This document shows, piece after piece, positions 7,469-9,288 of a stretch of 9,288 bases of DNA. Origin of the DNA: an uncultured Leucobacter sp. (GTDB lineage: Bacteria > Actinomycetota > Actinomycetes > Actinomycetales > Microbacteriaceae); the NCBI GenBank assembly GCA_937967375.1, contig CALCJF010000013.1, positions 1-9,288 of the forward strand. The letters are read 5' to 3'. The notes below the pieces were generated by a model that had not been told where the DNA came from, ran no database searches, and saw nothing but the letters and a program-made list of their open reading frames with translations. The position numbers were made by a program, and so were the translations under genes. Within the stretch, counting starts at the first letter, position 1. Every line of letters starts with the position of its first letter.

Positions 7469-8886
7469 TATCCGACGGATCCTTCCATGCCCATCTCGAT
7501 GAGCTTGTTCAGTTCGAGTGCGTATTCCATGGGCAGCTCACGAGCAATCGGCTCAATGAAGCCGCGAACGATCATCGCCATTGCCTCTTCCTCTGCGAGC
7601 CCGCGGCTCATGAGGTAGAACAGCTGATCTTCGCTGACGCGAGAGACGGTGGCCTCGTGGCCGAGCTCTGCATCGTCAGTGCGAATGTCGATCGCCGGGT
7701 AGGTGTCGCTGCGCGAGATCGTGTCAACGAGCAGTGCGTCACACACCACTGAGTTGGCCGAGTGATGCGCATTTGCGTCGACGCGAACCTCGCCGCGGTA
7801 GCCGGTGCGGCCGCCGCCACGGGCGATCGACTTCGACAGAATCGACGACTTGGTGTGCGGTGCGAGGTGAATCATCTTCGCGCCCGCGTCCTGGTGCTGG
7901 CCTGGGCCCGCGAAGGCAACCGAAAGCGTCTCGCCCTTCGCGTGCTCGCCGGTCAGATAGATCGACGGGTACTTCATGGTGACCTTCGAACCGATGTTGC
8001 CATCGACCCATTCCATGGTCGCGCCAGCCTCTGCGACGGCGCGCTTTGTGACGAGGTTGTAGACGTTGTTCGACCAGTTCTGAATGGTCGTGTAGCGAAC
8101 GCGTGCGTTCTTCTTCACGATGATCTCGACCACGGCCGAGTGCAGCGAGTCGCTCTTGTAGATCGGCGCGGTGCAACCCTCGATGTAGTGCACATAGCTG
8201 TCTTCGTCGGCGATGATGAGCGTGCGCTCGAACTGGCCCATGTTCTCGGTGTTGATGCGGAAGTAGGCCTGCAGAGGAATCTCGACGTGCACGCCCTTCG
8301 GTACGTACACAAACGAACCACCCGACCACACTGCCGTGTTCAGCGCAGCGAACTTGTTGTCGCCCGAGGGGATCACCGTGCCGAAGTACTGCTCGAAGAT
8401 CTCGGGGTGTTCCTTGAGGGCGGTGTCGGTGTCGAGGAACAGCACGCCCTGGGCCTCGAGATCCTCGCGAATCTGGTGGTAGACGCCCTCCGACTCGTAC
8501 TGAGCCGCAACACCGGCGACGAGGCGCTGACGCTCGGCCTCGGGGATGCCGAGGCGCTCGTAGGTGTTCTTGATCTCTTCGGGAAGCTCTTCCCAGCTGG
8601 TTGCCTGCTTCTCGGTCGATCGCACGAAGTACTTGATGTTGTCAAAGTCGATCTCGCTGAGATCAGCGCCGAACGTCGGCATCGGCTTGCGATCGAAGAT
8701 CTGCAATGCCTTCAGGCGACGCTGCAGCATCCACTCGGGCTCATTCTTGAGCGCCGAGATATTACGCACGACGTCTTCGCTCAGACCGCGCTGCGCGGTC
8801 TCGCCGGCCTGGTCAGCATCGTGCCAGCCGAACTCGTACACCCCCAGACCCTCAAGCTCTGGGCGGTCAATCAGCACTTCTGGCAT
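7468..8886 (-). CDS. sufB: SufB, Fe-S cluster scaffold subunit
   Basis: The product (472 residues from the chosen start) is SufB, the subunit on which the nascent Fe-S cluster forms in the SufBCD complex. Key segments are SGGSFVYVPKGV (188-199), YIEGCTAPIY (234-243), GEVRVDANAHHSANSVVCDA (365-384) and GHEATVSRVSEDQLFYLMSRG (409-429). Cys382 and Glu411 match the essential Cys405 and Glu434 of E. coli SufB in motif and relative spacing. The frame continues upstream to an ATG at 9003, but ATG 8886 is preferred because GAGGG (complement of 8895-8899) sits 8 nt upstream and the family's N-terminus begins here. The coding sequence is uninterrupted: there is no intein, unlike the mycobacterial homologue. 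It is the first gene of the operon; the promoter should lie in 8887-9145. Confidence 0.97.
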   Translation of the reverse strand: MPEVLIDRPELEGLGVYEFGWHDADQAGETAQRGLSEDVVRNISALKNEPEWMLQRRLKALQIFDRKPMPTFGADLSEIDFDNIKYFVRSTEKQATSWEELPEEIKNTYERLGIPEAERQRLVAGVAAQYESEGVYHQIREDLEAQGVLFLDTDTALKEHPEIFEQYFGTVIPSGDNKFAALNTAVWSGGSFVYVPKGVHVEIPLQAYFRINTENMGQFERTLIIADEDSYVHYIEGCTAPIYKSDSLHSAVVEIIVKKNARVRYTTIQNWSNNVYNLVTKRAVAEAGATMEWVDGNIGSKVTMKYPSIYLTGEHAKGETLSVAFAGPGQHQDAGAKMIHLAPHTKSSILSKSIARGGGRTGYRGEVRVDANAHHSANSVVCDALLVDTISRSDTYPAIDIRTDDAELGHEATVSRVSEDQLFYLMSRGLAEEEAMAMIVRGFIEPIARELPMEYALELNKLIEMGMEGSVG

Positions 8887-8894
8887 CGTGTCAT

Positions 8895-8899
8895 CCCTC
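8895..8899 (-). promoter_or_regulatory. sufB ribosome binding site (GAGGG)
   Basis: On the minus strand GAGGG is followed by 8 nt and then ATG at 8886-8884. It decides the sufB start against the in-frame ATGs at 8901 and 9003. Confidence 0.7.
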
Positions 8900-8906
8900 A
8901 TTCTTC

Positions 8907-8916
8907 GTAGCGCTAC
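8907..8916. promoter_or_regulatory. 10 bp perfect palindrome GTAGCGCTAC in the sufB leader
   Basis: GTAGCGCTAC reads the same on both strands and lies about 20 bp upstream of the sufB start. It could be a half of an operator or a small mRNA hairpin. It does not extend beyond 10 bp and no second copy was seen, so a regulatory role is a guess. Confidence 0.25.
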
Positions 8917-9021
8917 TCGAGAACCGATGCGCACACGAGAAGTCGGGTACACAACTGGTTCCCTGCAGCGGTGCAGTATTCTGGGCGTGAACGGAGCAGG
9001 CACACGGTAGCCTTCGCAACC

Positions 9022-9027
9022 TATGAT
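9022..9027 (+). promoter_or_regulatory. Candidate -10 hexamer TATGAT for the heme A synthase gene
   Basis: TATGAT differs from TATAAT at one base and lies 118 bp upstream of the heme A synthase start in the divergent intergenic region. No good -35 is seen 16-18 bp upstream. Two direct copies of CGCAACC (9015-9021 and 9040-9046) flank it. Weak support overall. Confidence 0.25.
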
Positions 9028-9145
9028 CGCTCCGAGTTACGCAACCACAGCTTCTCATTCTACAGATTCCGCCTGAAAACGGGAATAGGCTGGGGCGCCT
9101 GTCGCGGCACGCGGCCGGCGGTGAGAGCTGCCGAGAGGAGTCGTT

Positions 9146-9288
9146 TTGTCAGCCGCGAGTTCTGCACCGGTCGTTACGAGCAGTTTCGAGGATCGCCCCT
9201 CGCGATGGCTGCGCATCTTTGCTTGGGCTTCGTTCGTGTTGAACACGCTGATCATTGCTACCGGTGGCGCCGTGCGCCTCACGGGTTC
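9146..9288 (+). CDS. ctaA: Heme A synthase, COX15/CtaA family (5' part only)
   Basis: The first 47 residues of an integral membrane protein are visible before the window ends. The start is TTG (9146-9148), supported by GAGAGGAG at 9133-9140, five bases upstream. After a polar N-terminus (about 20 residues) comes a Trp/Arg patch (RWLRIFAW), a hydrophobic helix (about 26-40) and the family hallmark TGGAVRLTGS, which in COX15/CtaA proteins follows the first helix. The enzyme converts heme O to heme A for aa3-type cytochrome oxidase in the membrane. The gene diverges from sufB across 259 bp, so the two may share regulatory DNA. Cofactor supply (heme and Fe-S) links the two neighbours in a general way. 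Confidence 0.85.
   Translation, partial: MSAASSAPVVTSSFEDRPSRWLRIFAWASFVLNTLIIATGGAVRLTG

Noticed and set aside
7468..8886. Possible intein in sufB, as known in mycobacteria
   Set aside because: The SufB sequence is continuous through all conserved blocks and has normal length.
7762..8910. Long plus-strand open frame (about 382 codons) opposite sufB
   Set aside because: Antisense shadow of sufB, whose catalytic residues and length are intact; no domain seen in the shadow.
8887..9003. 39-residue N-terminal extension of SufB from the ATG at 9003
   Set aside because: The extension has no conserved content, while ATG 8886 has a well-spaced GAGGG and gives the normal family length.

Overview
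The window looks like chromosome of a high-GC Gram-positive bacterium (Actinomycetota), most likely of the family Microbacteriaceae. The basis is GC-rich coding sequence, GTG and TTG starts, an N-terminal variant leucine-rich-repeat module of the kind seen in actinobacterial membrane proteins, a secreted cutinase-family lipoprotein, and a suf operon with a Rieske-type ferredoxin gene between sufD and sufC. Genus cannot be decided from the sequence. I ran no database search; family calls rest on motifs read by eye.

Left part (1-2967, plus strand): an accessory cell-surface region. The 3' end of an open gene (2-649) overlaps by 4 bp a full gene (646-1884) for a one-pass membrane protein. Their extracytoplasmic domains are paralogous: same four cysteines in the same order, and a shared W-x-x-P ... 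C-x4-QL-x-WL-x3-AEP block. They are followed by a gene for a cutinase-family serine esterase with a lipoprotein signal peptide (2098-2967), whose Ser-Asp-His triad and both disulfide pairs are visible.

Middle (2986-4803, minus strand): an ABC-F ATPase gene converges on the cutinase gene with only 18 bp between stops. Upstream of it is a roughly 220 bp non-coding gap carrying a near-perfect 30 bp inverted repeat. Each arm is itself a strong hairpin.

Right part (4804-8886, minus strand): a compact Fe-S cluster assembly operon, transcribed sufB-sufD-Rieske ferredoxin-sufC-sufT. Genes overlap by 1-4 bp or are 9 bp apart. SufB, SufC and SufD make the scaffold complex, and the SufT-like protein helps cluster maturation. 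The cysteine desulfurase (SufS), SufU and a SufR regulator are not in the window. Diverging from sufB across a 259 bp intergenic region is the 5' end of a COX15/CtaA heme A synthase gene (9146 to the window edge).

Most of the window is conserved housekeeping. The parts that deserve a second look are the tandem four-cysteine surface proteins with a composition break inside the second gene, the compound inverted repeat behind the suf operon, and the uncertain (possibly leaderless) start of the cutinase lipoprotein.
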